From: Mycobacterium sp. 852002-51971_SCH5477799-a
GTDB taxonomy: Bacteria; Actinomycetota; Actinomycetes; Mycobacteriales; Mycobacteriaceae
DNA length: 64,000 nucleotides
Reading direction: 5' to 3'
Assembly: GCF_001667145.1 (NCBI RefSeq)
Contig: NZ_LZIF01000104.1
Span: 25,994 to 89,993 of the forward strand
Program-made: the position numbers and the translations under genes
Shown: piece after piece, positions 1 through 10,425 of the stretch
Layout: each line of letters opens with the position of its first letter
Numbering within the stretch: position 1 is the first letter of the stretch
The notes under the pieces: model-generated
Told to the model about the DNA's origin: nothing
Databases searched by the model: none
The model's input: the letters and a program-made list of their open reading frames with translations, nothing else

Positions 1-3000
1 GCTGGGCAGCTGCAAGATCAGCCCCTCGCCCTGCTTGAAACTGGGGAAGGGCACAGCGTCGGTGTAAACCTCGGTCGCCCAGGCCGTCGAGGGATCGCCG
101 TCGATGGCCTGCCCGGCCGTCCCCGCGTTGTCGGCGTCGCCGTCGGGGGAGAAGACCGTCGCCTTGGTGGGTTTGACGACGCTTCCCGCGGCCGCGGGCG
201 GCGCGCTCGACGACGCCGGCGCGGACGATGACGACGAGGGGCCGTTCAGTCCGAGCTCGTCCTTATTGAGGCCGCCGCCGACGTTGCCGAAGATCTTGCT
301 CACGATCGACGCCAGCACCAGCAGGGCCACGACGATGACGGCGAGGCCGGCGCCGACCCCGATGAGCACGTTGCGCCGCCGCCGGGCGAAGGCCGCCTGG
401 TCCTGACCGGATGAGATCAAAGCCGTCGAGGGCGAAGGCGAATCGTCGATGGGGCCGAGGACCTCGGTGCGGTCGGCGACCGCGGTGGCCTGCTGAAGCA
501 GGTTCAAAAGCGTTGAGGCGCTGCGTATTCCGCCGTTCTCCTGGACCGCTCGGACGGCGACCGCGGAGATCTGGAAGGGAATATCGCGGTCGAGCGACAT
601 AGGCTCGACAGGGTTGCCCGAGGAGTCGCGTTCGGCCGCCGCGAGCCCGCTGCGAGCCCCGCTCTCCACGATGGGCCACCGATTGACCAGCAAGGCGTAG
701 AGCGCGGCGCCGATGCCGCGGATGTCGTCCTGCGGGTTGGCCTCGGGCATGGTCGCCGGGTAGGCCAGCACTACGTCACCTTCGATGCTGACCCGCACCC
801 GGCTGGGATGGTCGATCGACAGCGCGACCCCGGCGCGGTGGGCCGCGTCGGCGGCAGCGGCCAGCGACTGCATGGCCCGCACGGCGCCCACGGGTGAGGG
901 TGCGGTGTCGGCCACCTCCTGCAGCGAGCCACCCCGGATCCACTCCGAGACCACCAGGCCGCCGGAGCCGGTGTGCACGACGTCCAGTACGCGGGCGATA
1001 CCGGGTTTGTCGATGCGGCTGAGCCGCAGGGTGCGCGACAGGATGTCTTGTAGGACCTCGTCGGGCAGGGCGCCGTCGGGGTCGACGAAGGTCAGCGCCA
1101 CCTGACGGTCCAGGGCGGTGTCCAGTGCCTGCCAGAACTGCAGCGGCGGGGCGCCGCCGTGGAAAACCAGCAGTCGGTACCGGCCGCCAGCGATGCGGGC
1201 GCCGGGGACAAGGTGCACGTCGTCGCCCTTGGAATCCGCCGAGCGGTCGCGCGGGGCTTCGAACGGGGGCTGTGCATGCCGGGAGCCGGCAATGTCACCG
1301 TTGGCTTGGTCCGATGGGCGCGGCGGAGTGGACGTCCTTGGCTGGTCGCCGGCGGGAATGTCGGGCTGGAAATCGTCGGCGATCGGCCGCGGCAGCGGAG
1401 TACCTGAGCCTGCGCCAGGCCCAGAGCTGGGGGCTGCGCTCTCCATCGGGCGGTCGGTCACCTCCGGTCCTTTCGCTAGCCGGGCTCGGTTTGCCCGCTC
1501 CGGAGGCCTGCGCCGAATCGGCTCCTGGACCGCACTTACCCCAGGCGGGGACGAATTCCTCTGCTCAGGGTACGTGACCGGCCGTCGATGAGACGATCGA
1601 TCCTTGGCACTCGGCTTGCGCGGGCGCGGTCCGCGGCCCGTGATGCGGTACCGCAGGGCGTCCAGCGCCGCCCGTGCCTCGGGGACCTCTGCGCGGAGCA
1701 TGACCGCCGCCGTGATCGGCAGCATGATCAACCCCAGTACCACCAGGCGGAGCAGGGAACCGGCGCCGCCGTGGCCGGTGAGGGTGTCCAGCCCGAGCAG
1801 GCGGTCCACCACATGGGCGATCAATCCGGCCAGCATGGATGCGGTGAGCGTCACCAGGATCGTCCGGACTTCGCCGACGCCGATCAGCTGGCCACCAGCC
1901 GGCAGTAGGGCGCGTCGCAGCAGGACGTAGCCGATGACGGCGCCGGCGAGAAATCCCACGCCGTTGGCCAGCCCGAGAAACCCGGCCACCAGCTTGGGGT
2001 CGTCGGTGAGGTGCGGCGCCAGCACCGAGCCGAGGATCTTGACGGCGGTGATGACCAGGATGATGACGATCGGCGTCCACGGCTGTTCGCGCGCATAGAA
2101 CACCCGCAGCTGCAGAAGCACCAGTCCGTAGGGGATCAGCGTGAAGGCCGAGAGGGTGATCGCGGCGCCCAGGTATCCGGCGTCGACGTTTCCGAAATGT
2201 CCGTAGGCGAACAGGGCGCTGCCCATCGCGGGGCCGCCGACGGTCATGAACGCCACGATCGGGATGAGCGTGATCAACGTCAGCCGGGTGGCCAACGACA
2301 GGTCACCGAGCACCGCCTCGGTGTCGTCGGCCGCGGCGTTTCGGCTCAGCCGCGGCATGACCACGGTCAGGACCGTCACGCCGATCATGCCGAACGGCAG
2401 CATCAGCACCAGCCAGGTGTAGTTGTAGATCGCGGGGCCCGATGCCGCTGCGGTGCTGGCGATCTGGTTGCCGACCACCAAGCCGAGCTGGCTGATCAGT
2501 ACGTAGAGCACCATGGCGGTGGCCATGGTGCCGAAGCGCTTGAGCCGCTGGTCGATTCCCCACAGGGGGCGCAAGTCGACGCGTTGGCGTTGCAGCGCCA
2601 CCAGCAGCAGCCCGGTTTGGGCGAACACGCCCAGCGTGGTGCCGACAGCGAGCACCAGCAGCTTGGCGTTGCCCATCCGGACGGGATCGACCGACAGCTC
2701 ACCGGGAACCAGCGCGTACACCGCCAGCGTGATCAGCGCGACGACGTTGTTGACGACCGGCGCCCACGCCGTGGGCCCAAATACGTTGCGAGTGTTCAGG
2801 ATCGCCATGAACACCGATGTCAGCCCGTAGGCAAGGACCTGCGGAAGCAGCAGGTAGGCGAAGGCGATGGTCAGCGGCTCGTTGACTTGCGGGTTGCGGC
2901 CCAGCATCAACCGCACCAGCAGCGGGGCCGCCACCACCGACAGCGCGGTGGCGAAGATCAGCAGCGTCGTCGTCAACGTGACCAGGCGTCGCACGAACGC

Positions 3001-3381
3001 CGTGCCGCCGTCAGGGTCGCTCTGCTCGGCGCGCGCCAGCACCGGCACGAAGATGGCGGTGAACGTCGCCTCCAGCACCAGCGCCGCGACGAGGTTGGGG
3101 AGCTGGTTGGCCACCGAGAACGCGCTGGACAACGCGGCGCCGAGGATCGCGGCCAGCAGCACCACCCGGGCGAAGCCGGTTAGCCGGCTGATCAACGTGG
3201 CGAAGGCCATCGCCCACGACCGCGATACCAGCGCCGCGTCAGACAGCTCGGGGCGTCGACGATCGATTTCGGCGGCGACGGGCGGCAGCGGACCGGTCGG
3301 CGGCGAGCCCGCCACGCGCGAATGCCGCGACGGCTCGGGCAGGCGCCGGTGTGGTTGAGCCTGCCGAGGGGTGGGGTTCAT
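1..3381 (-). CDS. murJ: Lipid II flippase MurJ (MviN) with C-terminal pseudokinase, 3' end outside window
   Basis: This gene moves lipid II across the membrane for peptidoglycan synthesis. It was read by translating the minus strand; the frame stays open for 1127 residues to the window edge, so the C-terminus is missing (the M. tuberculosis protein is about 1184 aa). Residues about 50-565 are a multi-pass MurJ membrane core. A cytosolic kinase-like domain follows at about 715-960. The usual catalytic Lys strand reads VALTFVDPDG, the HRD loop reads SIDHPSRVRV, and no DFG is visible, so it is a pseudokinase. One transmembrane segment lies at about 999-1023, followed by an extracytoplasmic domain. 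In M. tuberculosis the phosphorylated pseudokinase recruits the FHA protein FhaA (established knowledge). The ATG overlaps the stop of the upstream gene as ATGA, which implies translational coupling. Confidence 0.95.
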   Translation of the reverse strand, partial: MNPTPRQAQPHRRLPEPSRHSRVAGSPPTGPLPPVAAEIDRRRPELSDAALVSRSWAMAFATLISRLTGFARVVLLAAILGAALSSAFSVANQLPNLVAALVLEATFTAIFVPVLARAEQSDPDGGTAFVRRLVTLTTTLLIFATALSVVAAPLLVRLMLGRNPQVNEPLTIAFAYLLLPQVLAYGLTSVFMAILNTRNVFGPTAWAPVVNNVVALITLAVYALVPGELSVDPVRMGNAKLLVLAVGTTLGVFAQTGLLLVALQRQRVDLRPLWGIDQRLKRFGTMATAMVLYVLISQLGLVVGNQIASTAAASGPAIYNYTWLVLMLPFGMIGVTVLTVVMPRLSRNAAADDTEAVLGDLSLATRLTLITLIPIVAFMTVGGPAMGSALFAYGHFGNVDAGYLGAAITLSAFTLIPYGLVLLQLRVFYAREQPWTPIVIILVITAVKILGSVLAPHLTDDPKLVAGFLGLANGVGFLAGAVIGYVLLRRALLPAGGQLIGVGEVRTILVTLTASMLAGLIAHVVDRLLGLDTLTGHGGAGSLLRLVVLGLIMLPITAAVMLRAEVPEARAALDALRYRITGRGPRPRKPSAKDRSSHRRPVTYPEQRNSSPPGVSAVQEPIRRRPPERANRARLAKGPEVTDRPMESAAPSSGPGAGSGTPLPRPIADDFQPDIPAGDQPRTSTPPRPSDQANGDIAGSRHAQPPFEAPRDRSADSKGDDVHLVPGARIAGGRYRLLVFHGGAPPLQFWQALDTALDRQVALTFVDPDGALPDEVLQDILSRTLRLSRIDKPGIARVLDVVHTGSGGLVVSEWIRGGSLQEVADTAPSPVGAVRAMQSLAAAADAAHRAGVALSIDHPSRVRVSIEGDVVLAYPATMPEANPQDDIRGIGAALYALLVNRWPIVESGARSGLAAAERDSSGNPVEPMSLDRDIPFQISAVAVRAVQENGGIRSASTLLNLLQQATAVADRTEVLGPIDDSPSPSTALISSGQDQAAFARRRRNVLIGVGAGLAVIVVALLVLASIVSKIFGNVGGGLNKDELGLNGPSSSSSAPASSSAPPAAAGSVVKPTKATVFSPDGDADNAGTAGQAIDGDPSTAWATEVYTDAVPFPSFKQGEGLILQLPS

Positions 3382-5771
3382 ACTCGGTGCTCTTGTTCGA
3401 CCCGGTCATCGGCGGGGTCGGCGGCGTGCCGGACATCGGGTGGGTCGGGCCGGTCCAGGTCGGCTGGGTCGGGTTGGCCACGGAAGCGGTGCCACAACCG
3501 TCGTCCGGCCAGCAAGATCAGGACCGCGGCGGCGGACAGCGTGATCGCGAACAGGACCTTGCCGTACGCGTTGGAATGCACGGACAACCGCACCGGCTCA
3601 CCCAGTCGCAAACCGTCCGGGGTCCGCAGGGTCGCGTCCACGGCGACGCGCTGGGTGAAGTTCACTTCGACCGGAATGCGCAGCGGCAGGTAACCCGGCG
3701 GCAGTTCGATCTGGCCGATGTCGGTGACGTTCATCCCCGGTGGCGCATCGACGTGCAACCGCACCCGAATCGGAACGGCCAAGCCGTTGTGCAGCGCCAG
3801 CGGCAGCGGACTGTGCTCGGTGGCCAGGGTGTAGGAGCCGCCCGGATTGACGATCGTCACCGCGCCGAACAGGTCGTTGATCGTCTTGCCGACCACCACC
3901 AGGCGCTGCTGGGCCAACCCGTTGCGGGTGTCGGGCGGTTCGGACTGGCTCAGCGCGCGCAGCATGTCCTCGCGCAGGGGCGCGGTGTACTGGACGCCGG
4001 TCAGGCCGGTGCGGTCGTCGGTCATCAGCGATGACGTCAACCCCCACAGCCGGCCGACCTGCCCGGTGATGCCGGCGGTGACGTCGTCGGTGAACTGCCC
4101 GGGTGCGGAGGCGTAGGCGCCCACCTCTCCCTGCAGATCGACGCGGGCTTGTGCAACCTGATTGGCGTCGGCGACCACGGCCGTCAGCGGGCGTGGCGCC
4201 GCCAGACCGGAGCGGATGGTGGTGGTCAGCGCGGTCAGGATGACCTGGGCGTCGTCGGCCTGCAGATTCCACGTCGACGGCGGAACCAGGATCTGGGTGC
4301 GGGGCTCGTCGCGGTCGAGCGCATGCCAGAAGATCGAGCCCAGCGCGTCCTGCCGACGCGCGGTCGCCGAGTCGTGTCCCAGGCGAACCGTCAGGGACGA
4401 GTCCAGGTATGTCGGCACCCCGGGGGTGGTACCGGCTCCGGCCAGCGCGGCGCCGACGGCCGGGTCGAACGGCGCGACCATGACCTGTGGGGACAACCGC
4501 CGCGGTGCGGTGTCGACGCCGCTCCCGGAGGAGCCCTGCCCCTCGGCGGCCGATAAGTCGGCCGCGGCGATGGCGACGGTGTTGTCGTTGGCGCTGAGCA
4601 GCTTGACCGTGCGGCCGGTCAGCGGACCATCCGGCACCAGCGTGGCGCCGCGGATGGACGACACGTCCAGAATTTTGTCGATGATGCTATTGGCGCTGGT
4701 GGTGGCGATGCCGCTCAGGCCGGGATCGTTGACGCGCTGGACGGCATCGAGATCGGCTTGCGCGTAGGGCAGCGGGGCCACACAAGTCCGGTGCGCCAGG
4801 GCGCGTAGGCGGTTCAGCCATTCAGTCGCGGCGACCTGGCCGCCACCCGGGTGGGTGGGGGTGCCCGGCAGTTGCGCCGAGTCGTCGGGGGAATTGGACA
4901 CGACATAGCCGGCGGTCATCGCGTTAACCGTGACCAGTAGATCCGGGTCGATCGCCAGGCACAGCGCACGACCGACGGCGCCGTCGGGGTCAACGTCGTG
5001 ACTGGTGGCGACTTCGGCCGAGGCCAGCAGGATGTCGAGGCGGCCGCCGGCGGCCAGCGACGTGGCCAGGTCGTCGTCGACCAGCCGCACCGGGATGGTT
5101 CCGCCCGGCACGCCGGGAGCCAGCCGAGGGCGGTCGGCCAGCGGCCAGAGCATGGTGGTCAGCACCGGTTTAGAGGTGTCGGGAGCGACCGCGGAGCCCA
5201 CGTCGTCGGCGCGGTCGGGCGGCACTCCCACCACGGGCAGCAGGAATCGCGCGTTGTCCAACCGGGCGGGTGCGCCGTAGTCCGGTGTGCCGTTCACGTT
5301 GACCAGGACGGGGTAGATGCCTGGCTTCTCCGCTCCCAGCGACGGTTTGGTCAGGGCGCGCAGCGGTGCCGACAGGGTGAAGCCGACTTCTTGTCCGCGC
5401 TGCAGTTCAGGAGCCAGTGTGAGGAAATCCGCGGCGGCCTGATATCCATCGGTGTCACCGTCCAGGGTGGTGCGCAAACCGGCGGAGGACGTGACGGGGC
5501 CCGCGTGCTCGAGGCGAACCATGACGTCGCGGACCGGCCGGTCGCCGATGTTGGTCACCATGCCGCTGACGGTCACGACGGGCGGACTGGTCGTGGTGAC
5601 CACGTCGGGAGTGACTTGATCGATGCGGACCCGCACGAACGGCGTCACGCCCGGTTCACCCGCCGCCGCACGCGGCATCACCGGCGCGGTGAACACCGCA
5701 AATCCGGCCACGATGGCGAGCGCGGCGGCGATACGCACCAAGCCGGCCCACCGCAGACGCGGAGCTGTCAC
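3378..5771 (-). CDS. Rv3909-like secreted/membrane-anchored protein (DUF6049-type)
   Basis: A 797-aa protein sits between mutT4 and murJ, the position of Rv3909 in M. tuberculosis. It starts with a GTG that overlaps the mutT4 stop as GTGA. Residues about 10-35 form a hydrophobic signal or anchor segment ending near an Ala-rich site. A large extracytoplasmic part follows, and a single transmembrane helix at about 738-757 ([18 protein letters not shown]) precedes a short charged tail. The biochemical function is unknown. Coupling to murJ through an ATGA overlap suggests a role in cell-envelope growth. DUF6049 membership is from recall. Confidence 0.9.
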   Translation of the reverse strand: MTAPRLRWAGLVRIAAALAIVAGFAVFTAPVMPRAAAGEPGVTPFVRVRIDQVTPDVVTTTSPPVVTVSGMVTNIGDRPVRDVMVRLEHAGPVTSSAGLRTTLDGDTDGYQAAADFLTLAPELQRGQEVGFTLSAPLRALTKPSLGAEKPGIYPVLVNVNGTPDYGAPARLDNARFLLPVVGVPPDRADDVGSAVAPDTSKPVLTTMLWPLADRPRLAPGVPGGTIPVRLVDDDLATSLAAGGRLDILLASAEVATSHDVDPDGAVGRALCLAIDPDLLVTVNAMTAGYVVSNSPDDSAQLPGTPTHPGGGQVAATEWLNRLRALAHRTCVAPLPYAQADLDAVQRVNDPGLSGIATTSANSIIDKILDVSSIRGATLVPDGPLTGRTVKLLSANDNTVAIAAADLSAAEGQGSSGSGVDTAPRRLSPQVMVAPFDPAVGAALAGAGTTPGVPTYLDSSLTVRLGHDSATARRQDALGSIFWHALDRDEPRTQILVPPSTWNLQADDAQVILTALTTTIRSGLAAPRPLTAVVADANQVAQARVDLQGEVGAYASAPGQFTDDVTAGITGQVGRLWGLTSSLMTDDRTGLTGVQYTAPLREDMLRALSQSEPPDTRNGLAQQRLVVVGKTINDLFGAVTIVNPGGSYTLATEHSPLPLALHNGLAVPIRVRLHVDAPPGMNVTDIGQIELPPGYLPLRIPVEVNFTQRVAVDATLRTPDGLRLGEPVRLSVHSNAYGKVLFAITLSAAAVLILLAGRRLWHRFRGQPDPADLDRPDPPDVRHAADPADDRVEQEHRV

Positions 5772-6523
5772 GGGCCGGGCCCGTGGCCGTTCTTCCGGCC
5801 CGTGGCCGGTTTGTCAGAGTGCCGCGTCCGCGAATGGGTCTGCGGGCGGCGCCGCGGCGAGCTGGGCGGCAGCGGGGGCAGCGACGCCGGACCGCCGCTT
5901 TGCAGCTTGTCGATCAGCTCGTCGGCCACGCGGGCCAGGCGGCGTTCGTCGGCGTAGGCCAGCCGGGACGGCAATTCGCCCATCGGCACCCAGGCCACCT
6001 CGGCGACTTCGAGATCCTCGTCGGACAACTCGCCGCCGGAGAAACGCATTAGATAGTGATGCACCGTCTTGTGGACGCGACGGCCATCGGTGACGAACCA
6101 ATAGTCGATGCGGCCCAGCGCGGCCAGCACGCTGCCCCGGATGCCGGTCTCTTCGGCTACTTCTCTTATAGCGGTCTGCTCGGCGGTCTCGCCGAGTTCG
6201 ATGTGCCCTTTGGGCAGCGACCACAGCATCCGCCCGCGCCGGTCGATGCGTCCGATCAAGGCGGCGACCTGAGACTCGCGCGGTCCGTCGAGACCGTCGA
6301 TGACCAGGCCTCCGGCCGAGGTTTCGTGGACGGTCCGCAGCTGCTCCGGTCCGCCGCGAGACGCCCGGGATCGGCGCGGTTTGGTGGCTGTCGAGTCTCC
6401 GGCCGCTTGACCGGTGGTCTGCTTCTCGGACGAAGCCGCGGCGCCACGGCCCCGGCGCCGCCCCCGGCGCCGACGCGGTTTGCCTTGTTCGCCGTCCGAC
6501 ACCCAAGCGATAGTAGCTGGCAC
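5768..6523 (-). CDS. mutT4: Nudix hydrolase MutT4
   Basis: A Nudix pyrophosphohydrolase of up to 251 aa. The Nudix box is intact at residues 106-128 ([20 protein letters not shown] then TG), including the REVAEE metal-binding core. The N-terminus is an Arg-rich basic tail. The GTG at 6523 has a good AGGAG ribosome site 8 bases upstream. An alternative GTG at 6502 (VSDGEQ) matches the usual annotated N-terminus of mycobacterial MutT4 but has no obvious ribosome site. It is the first gene of the mutT4 > Rv3909-like > murJ operon, with 4-base overlaps. The family usually hydrolyses oxidised or diphosphate nucleotides; the exact substrate cannot be read from the sequence. Confidence 0.93.
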   Translation of the reverse strand: MPATIAWVSDGEQGKPRRRRGRRRGRGAAASSEKQTTGQAAGDSTATKPRRSRASRGGPEQLRTVHETSAGGLVIDGLDGPRESQVAALIGRIDRRGRMLWSLPKGHIELGETAEQTAIREVAEETGIRGSVLAALGRIDYWFVTDGRRVHKTVHHYLMRFSGGELSDEDLEVAEVAWVPMGELPSRLAYADERRLARVADELIDKLQSGGPASLPPLPPSSPRRRPQTHSRTRHSDKPATGRKNGHGPGP

Positions 6524-6615
6524 GGCATATTCTCCTGGAGATACTCGCCGCGGGCTGAGGCGCGAGGTGCCGGCGCGGGATCAGGTCCCGTCCAGTGCTT
6601 AGCCCTTAACTTCGG

Positions 6616-6924
6616 TCAGATGGGGCCTATCGCGTGGGCGACGATAAAAGCCGGAACGAAGATCAGGATTGAGATTGGTCCTGACAGGCTGCCAATCATC
6701 ATTCCGCGGCCGACCTGCCCCCATCTGCCTGGTGCCCTAGCAATAAGCGCGCTGACAGCCACGTATGCCAGCGTTGCCGGAAGAACGAAGATGAGGAACG
6801 GCCACATCGACACGGCGATAAGCCAGGTGATGAGGCCGACCACTAAGAGGTGGGCTATGGCTATGGCAAATGTGAGTGGCCCGTATTGATTGTCTGGTCT
6901 GCCCGCATGGGGTCTGTCAGTCAT
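6616..6924 (-). CDS. Small multi-pass membrane protein, possible immunity partner
   Basis: A 102-aa protein with about three hydrophobic segments (around 17-37, 42-62 and 75-100) and a short soluble N-terminus. I do not recognise the family. It is the last of three same-strand genes inserted between mutT4 and pcnA, downstream of a large T7SS-like protein. This position and topology resemble immunity genes of polymorphic toxins, but no toxin domain was recognised, so the role is inference. It lies about 90 bases from the mutT4 start. Confidence 0.7.
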   Translation of the reverse strand: MTDRPHAGRPDNQYGPLTFAIAIAHLLVVGLITWLIAVSMWPFLIFVLPATLAYVAVSALIARAPGRWGQVGRGMMIGSLSGPISILIFVPAFIVAHAIGPI

Positions 6925-6933
6925 TGGTTGCCT

Positions 6934-7269
6934 TCAGCGCAGGAATAGGTAAGCGAAAACTGTTCCGCCGATAAGCACAACCGCCGAACAGCTCGAAATG
7001 CTGATGCCAAGTCCACGATTGCGCGGTGCTGGCGACCTCAGGAACGCGACGCCGACTAGCAGCGCCGCGAGGGTTGTGCTGACAGTTGAAGCCAGCATCC
7101 ATGCGCGCTCACCGGCGTATGCACTATGAGTTTCGAACGGCCACTTGCCCAGCAACCACATCACTACAAGCAGCGCTGCCAGTATCAGTTGGACGATAAA
7201 AGGTGCCGACCATGTTGCCATGCGCCAGACGCGGGCATCGAGTGGTGGCACGCGGTTGAACGAAGGCAT
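6934..7269 (-). CDS. Small membrane protein next to T7SS-like protein
   Basis: A 111-aa protein with three predicted membrane segments (about 20-42, 57-77 and 88-110). The family is not recognised. The stop of the upstream large gene is 26 bases away and the next small membrane gene starts 9 bases after this stop, so the three are probably one transcript. Two consecutive membrane proteins after a WXG-like large protein would fit an effector-immunity module; this is inference from layout only. Confidence 0.7.
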   Translation of the reverse strand: MPSFNRVPPLDARVWRMATWSAPFIVQLILAALLVVMWLLGKWPFETHSAYAGERAWMLASTVSTTLAALLVGVAFLRSPAPRNRGLGISISSCSAVVLIGGTVFAYLFLR

Positions 7270-7295
7270 CTGAGTAGCTTCCTGTCAGCGGACGA

Positions 7296-8825
7296 TCAGG
7301 CTGGGACTGCTGCTCCGCTTGGCAACGAAGGAACCGACGGCGGGTGGGTTACTGGGCCGAACTCCGTCGGCGGCAGCGGCGCGGGCACGTCGTATTGAAG
7401 GTTCCAACCTCCGCTATCGAACGGCGCGAACGCCCTGCCGCCCAGTGGGCCGACGTCGTGGTGGAAGGGAAGGTTAAACATCGGCCCCGCCGAGTTACCC
7501 GCCTCAGCTGGGTCGATCAGTACGGTACGGGTGCTGCCACCTGGAAAATCCTGATAAACCTCGAGTGAAGGGTAATCAGTGCGGGTGCCATTTACTTGGA
7601 CGCCTCCCGCCCCTGGGGTGAATACCAGATCACCGTTGACGGTGATCGTGTGGTTCGCCAATGGACCGTGCGGGTCGGCTGTGAATCCCGGTGCGAACGG
7701 ATTGCCGGCATCGTACTTTATCCGAACCGACCCGTCGGCTAACTGAGTCACGCTGCCTTTCGGTGTGCCTACCTTGACCGTCCCGGGCGCCCCAGTCGAA
7801 GTCTCTTCGACAGAAGGGTTTTGACGCAGAATGACAAGCCCGTTTTCGTAGTCGATGTAGGTCGTTACCTTGGTGTCCTCGGGGTCGAAATGTTGCTCAG
7901 GCCGGCGGTTGTTGCCGAGGTCCCGGTTACCTGAAAGAGAACTCGTCACGTCCCGCTGCTCGATCCACTGCGAGACGCGCACGACTCCCTGTCCGGAGAC
8001 TGGACGAATCTTCACCACCTCGATCTGCGATTTGGCGCCCTTGAACTTCGGATCATAGGTCTGCGGATCTAGAGCTGCGGCAGTTTCCCAGTCGGCCGCT
8101 GACGTGGGTTCGCGACCGAAGACCCGCTTGAACGCCTCGATCTGGTTGTGCCGTCGTTCCTCATCATTGACGTGCTGCGGGGGCCCTTCCGGGATGTTGC
8201 CGCCGAGGGCCTGGATCGGTGGCTGATATCCGTCCTGGTTGCGCAGGTTAGCCAGCGAAGTTTGCAGCTGCCGAGAGTACTTTCCGCGGATGTCGTTGAG
8301 CTTGCTCAGCGACGCCTTGGTGTCGTTGACGGCATGCTTTTCGAGTCCATCGATGTAGTGCTCTACCAATTGCCTTTCGGAGGCCGTTAGCCGAGTGTCG
8401 TTCTCGAGCTCGACTGCCTCACCAATTTGGTCGTCAAGCCCTTGGAGCGCTGCTTCGAGCGACGAAATCTCGCCCTTTCCGGACCGCTGGGCCTCGGCTA
8501 GTGCGGCCGCGATGGTTTCCATATCAGCACCGATTCTGGGCAACTGAGCTGCTTGTACCCCGAGTGAGTTCGTGGCCCGTTGTACCTCGGCCGAGTCGTT
8601 GATTGGATTCTCGCCGCTCTCGCGCGTCCAGGCTTTGTCGAAGCGATTCCGCGCCAGGTTGAATGCGGCTTCCGCTTCCCCTGTGGATCGCCCGGCGTCG
8701 TGAAACGCTTTTGCGAGGTTTGAGATCTGGGCCGGCTGCCCGCTCTGCAACGTGTCGTTGATCTTCCACGGGTCTCCACCCGCGAACATGATCAGCGCGC
8801 CCTTGCTTATGTATCGGAGATGCAC
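7296..8825 (-). CDS. T7SS-associated large protein, helical N-terminus with unrecognised C-terminal domain
   Basis: A 509-aa protein. Residues about 1-200 are helical and clearly paralogous to the N-terminus of the hydrolase at 10962-12941: both carry AGGDPW, a (R/Q)PAQI segment, GENPIND and IAAALAEAQR at matching positions. That domain looks like the WXG-type helical head of mycobacterial T7SS substrates. Residues about 200-509 are unlike the paralogue, look beta-rich with a Pro-rich end, and show no motif I recognise. The GTG start at 8825 was chosen because MHLRYIS aligns with MLLRHIS of the paralogue; an ATG at 8789 is possible. It diverges from pcnA over 133 bases and is followed by two membrane proteins. 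Confidence 0.8.
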   Translation of the reverse strand: MHLRYISKGALIMFAGGDPWKINDTLQSGQPAQISNLAKAFHDAGRSTGEAEAAFNLARNRFDKAWTRESGENPINDSAEVQRATNSLGVQAAQLPRIGADMETIAAALAEAQRSGKGEISSLEAALQGLDDQIGEAVELENDTRLTASERQLVEHYIDGLEKHAVNDTKASLSKLNDIRGKYSRQLQTSLANLRNQDGYQPPIQALGGNIPEGPPQHVNDEERRHNQIEAFKRVFGREPTSAADWETAAALDPQTYDPKFKGAKSQIEVVKIRPVSGQGVVRVSQWIEQRDVTSSLSGNRDLGNNRRPEQHFDPEDTKVTTYIDYENGLVILRQNPSVEETSTGAPGTVKVGTPKGSVTQLADGSVRIKYDAGNPFAPGFTADPHGPLANHTITVNGDLVFTPGAGGVQVNGTRTDYPSLEVYQDFPGGSTRTVLIDPAEAGNSAGPMFNLPFHHDVGPLGGRAFAPFDSGGWNLQYDVPAPLPPTEFGPVTHPPSVPSLPSGAAVPA

Positions 8826-8958
8826 CGCATCGTCCCGCCGCTCACCCTTCTTGTCGCACGTAACGCTACTGACGCGCAGCAGCGGGTCAATTCACCTTCG
8901 TGACGTGCGAGGCTCCTCACAGGGGCTTTTCGCCCGTGGCCGACTAGGCTGATCGAAC

Positions 8959-10401
8959 GTGCCAGACGCCGCCCAGGATGCCGACCTGCTGACCGCCGCC
9001 GCGGTCGCCCTGAATCGGCATGCGCCCATGCTGGCCGAGCTCGGCTCCGCTTTCGCCGCCGCCGGCCACGAGCTCTACCTCGTCGGCGGTTCGGTACGAG
9101 ATGCGTTGTTGGGCAGACTGAGTCCCGACCTGGATTTCACCACCGACGCACGCCCCGAACAGGTGCAACAAATCCTGCGCCAGTGGGCCGACAACTTATG
9201 GGACACCGGGATCGAATTCGGGACCATTGGCGTCGGTAAGGGCGACCACCGCCTGGAGATCACCACCTTTCGCGCCGACACCTACGACCAGATGTCCCGG
9301 AATCCCGAGGTGCGATTCGGCGACCGCCTCGAGGACGACCTGGTGCGGCGCGACTTCACGGCCAACGCGATGGCCGTGCGGATCACGCCGCACGGGCCCG
9401 GTGAATTCCTGGATCCGCTGGGCGGTTTGGCGGCGTTGCGCGCGCGGGTGCTGGACACGCCTGCCGCGCCGGAGGTGTCCTTCGGTGACGACCCGTTGCG
9501 GATGCTGCGCGCGGCGCGGTTCGTTTCGCAACTAGGATTCGGTGTCGCGCCGCGTGTCCGCGAGGCGATCGAACAGATGGCCCCGCAGTTGTCGCGGATC
9601 AGCGCCGAACGGATCGCCGCCGAGCTGGACAAACTGGTGCTCGGCGAGGATCCGACGGCCGGCATCGATCTGCTAGTGCAAACTGGCATGGGTGAGGTGG
9701 TGCTGCCCGAGGTCGGCGGCATGCAGATGGCCATCGATGAACATCACCAACACAAGGACGTCTACGAGCACTCACTGACCGTGCTGCGCCAGGCGATCGC
9801 GTTAGAGGACGACGGCCCGGACTTGGTACTGCGTTGGGCCGCGCTGCTGCATGACATCGGCAAGCCCGCGACTCGGCGCCACGAAGCCAACGGCGGTGTG
9901 AGTTTTCATCACCATGAGGTCGTCGGCGCCAAGATGGTCCGAAAGCGCTTGCGGGCGTTGAAGTATTCCAAGCAAATGGTCGAGGACGTCTCGCAACTGG
10001 TGTATCTGCATCTGCGGTTTCACGGCTACGGCGACGGGAAGTGGACCGATTCCGCGGTGCGCCGCTACGTCACCGATGCCGGTCCGCTGCTGCCCCGACT
10101 GCACAAGCTGGTGCGAGCCGACTGCACCACCCGCAACAAGCGCCGCGCCGCGCGGCTGCAGGCCAGTTACGACCGGCTCGAGACGCGGATCGCCGAGCTG
10201 ACCGCGCAGGAGGATCTCGCACGGGTACGTCCCGATCTGGACGGAAACCAGATCATGGAGCTGCTCGGCATCCCGGCCGGTCCCCAAGTCGGCGAGGCCT
10301 GGCGGTTTTTGAAGGAACTCCGGCTGGAGCGCGGACCGTTGGACAACGAGGAAGCGACCGCAGAGTTGTTGGCGTGGTGGAAGTCTCGGGGGAACGAGTA
10401 G
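8959..10401 (+). CDS. pcnA: CCA tRNA nucleotidyltransferase / poly(A) polymerase family protein
   Basis: A 480-aa class II nucleotidyltransferase that adds or repairs the 3' CCA of tRNAs, or polyadenylates RNA. The head has the GGSVRDALLG motif at about 43-52 and the metal-binding DLD pair at 57-59, followed by the RRDFTANAMA motif near residue 130. An HD domain with LLHDIGKPA lies near residue 296, and a basic C-terminal region follows. Start is the GTG at 8959 (MPDAAQDAD). It diverges from the minus-strand block, as pcnA does from mutT4 in M. tuberculosis, but here three extra genes separate the two. Confidence 0.95.
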   Translation: MPDAAQDADLLTAAAVALNRHAPMLAELGSAFAAAGHELYLVGGSVRDALLGRLSPDLDFTTDARPEQVQQILRQWADNLWDTGIEFGTIGVGKGDHRLEITTFRADTYDQMSRNPEVRFGDRLEDDLVRRDFTANAMAVRITPHGPGEFLDPLGGLAALRARVLDTPAAPEVSFGDDPLRMLRAARFVSQLGFGVAPRVREAIEQMAPQLSRISAERIAAELDKLVLGEDPTAGIDLLVQTGMGEVVLPEVGGMQMAIDEHHQHKDVYEHSLTVLRQAIALEDDGPDLVLRWAALLHDIGKPATRRHEANGGVSFHHHEVVGAKMVRKRLRALKYSKQMVEDVSQLVYLHLRFHGYGDGKWTDSAVRRYVTDAGPLLPRLHKLVRADCTTRNKRRAARLQASYDRLETRIAELTAQEDLARVRPDLDGNQIMELLGIPAGPQVGEAWRFLKELRLERGPLDNEEATAELLAWWKSRGNE

Positions 10402-10425
10402 CGGCATCCACGCGTCCGAATATGC

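Noticed and set aside
2011..3183. 390-codon plus-strand open frame
   Set aside because: Antisense to murJ; its composition (Gln/His/Arg/Asp) is that of a shadow frame, while the opposite strand encodes a convincing MurJ membrane core.
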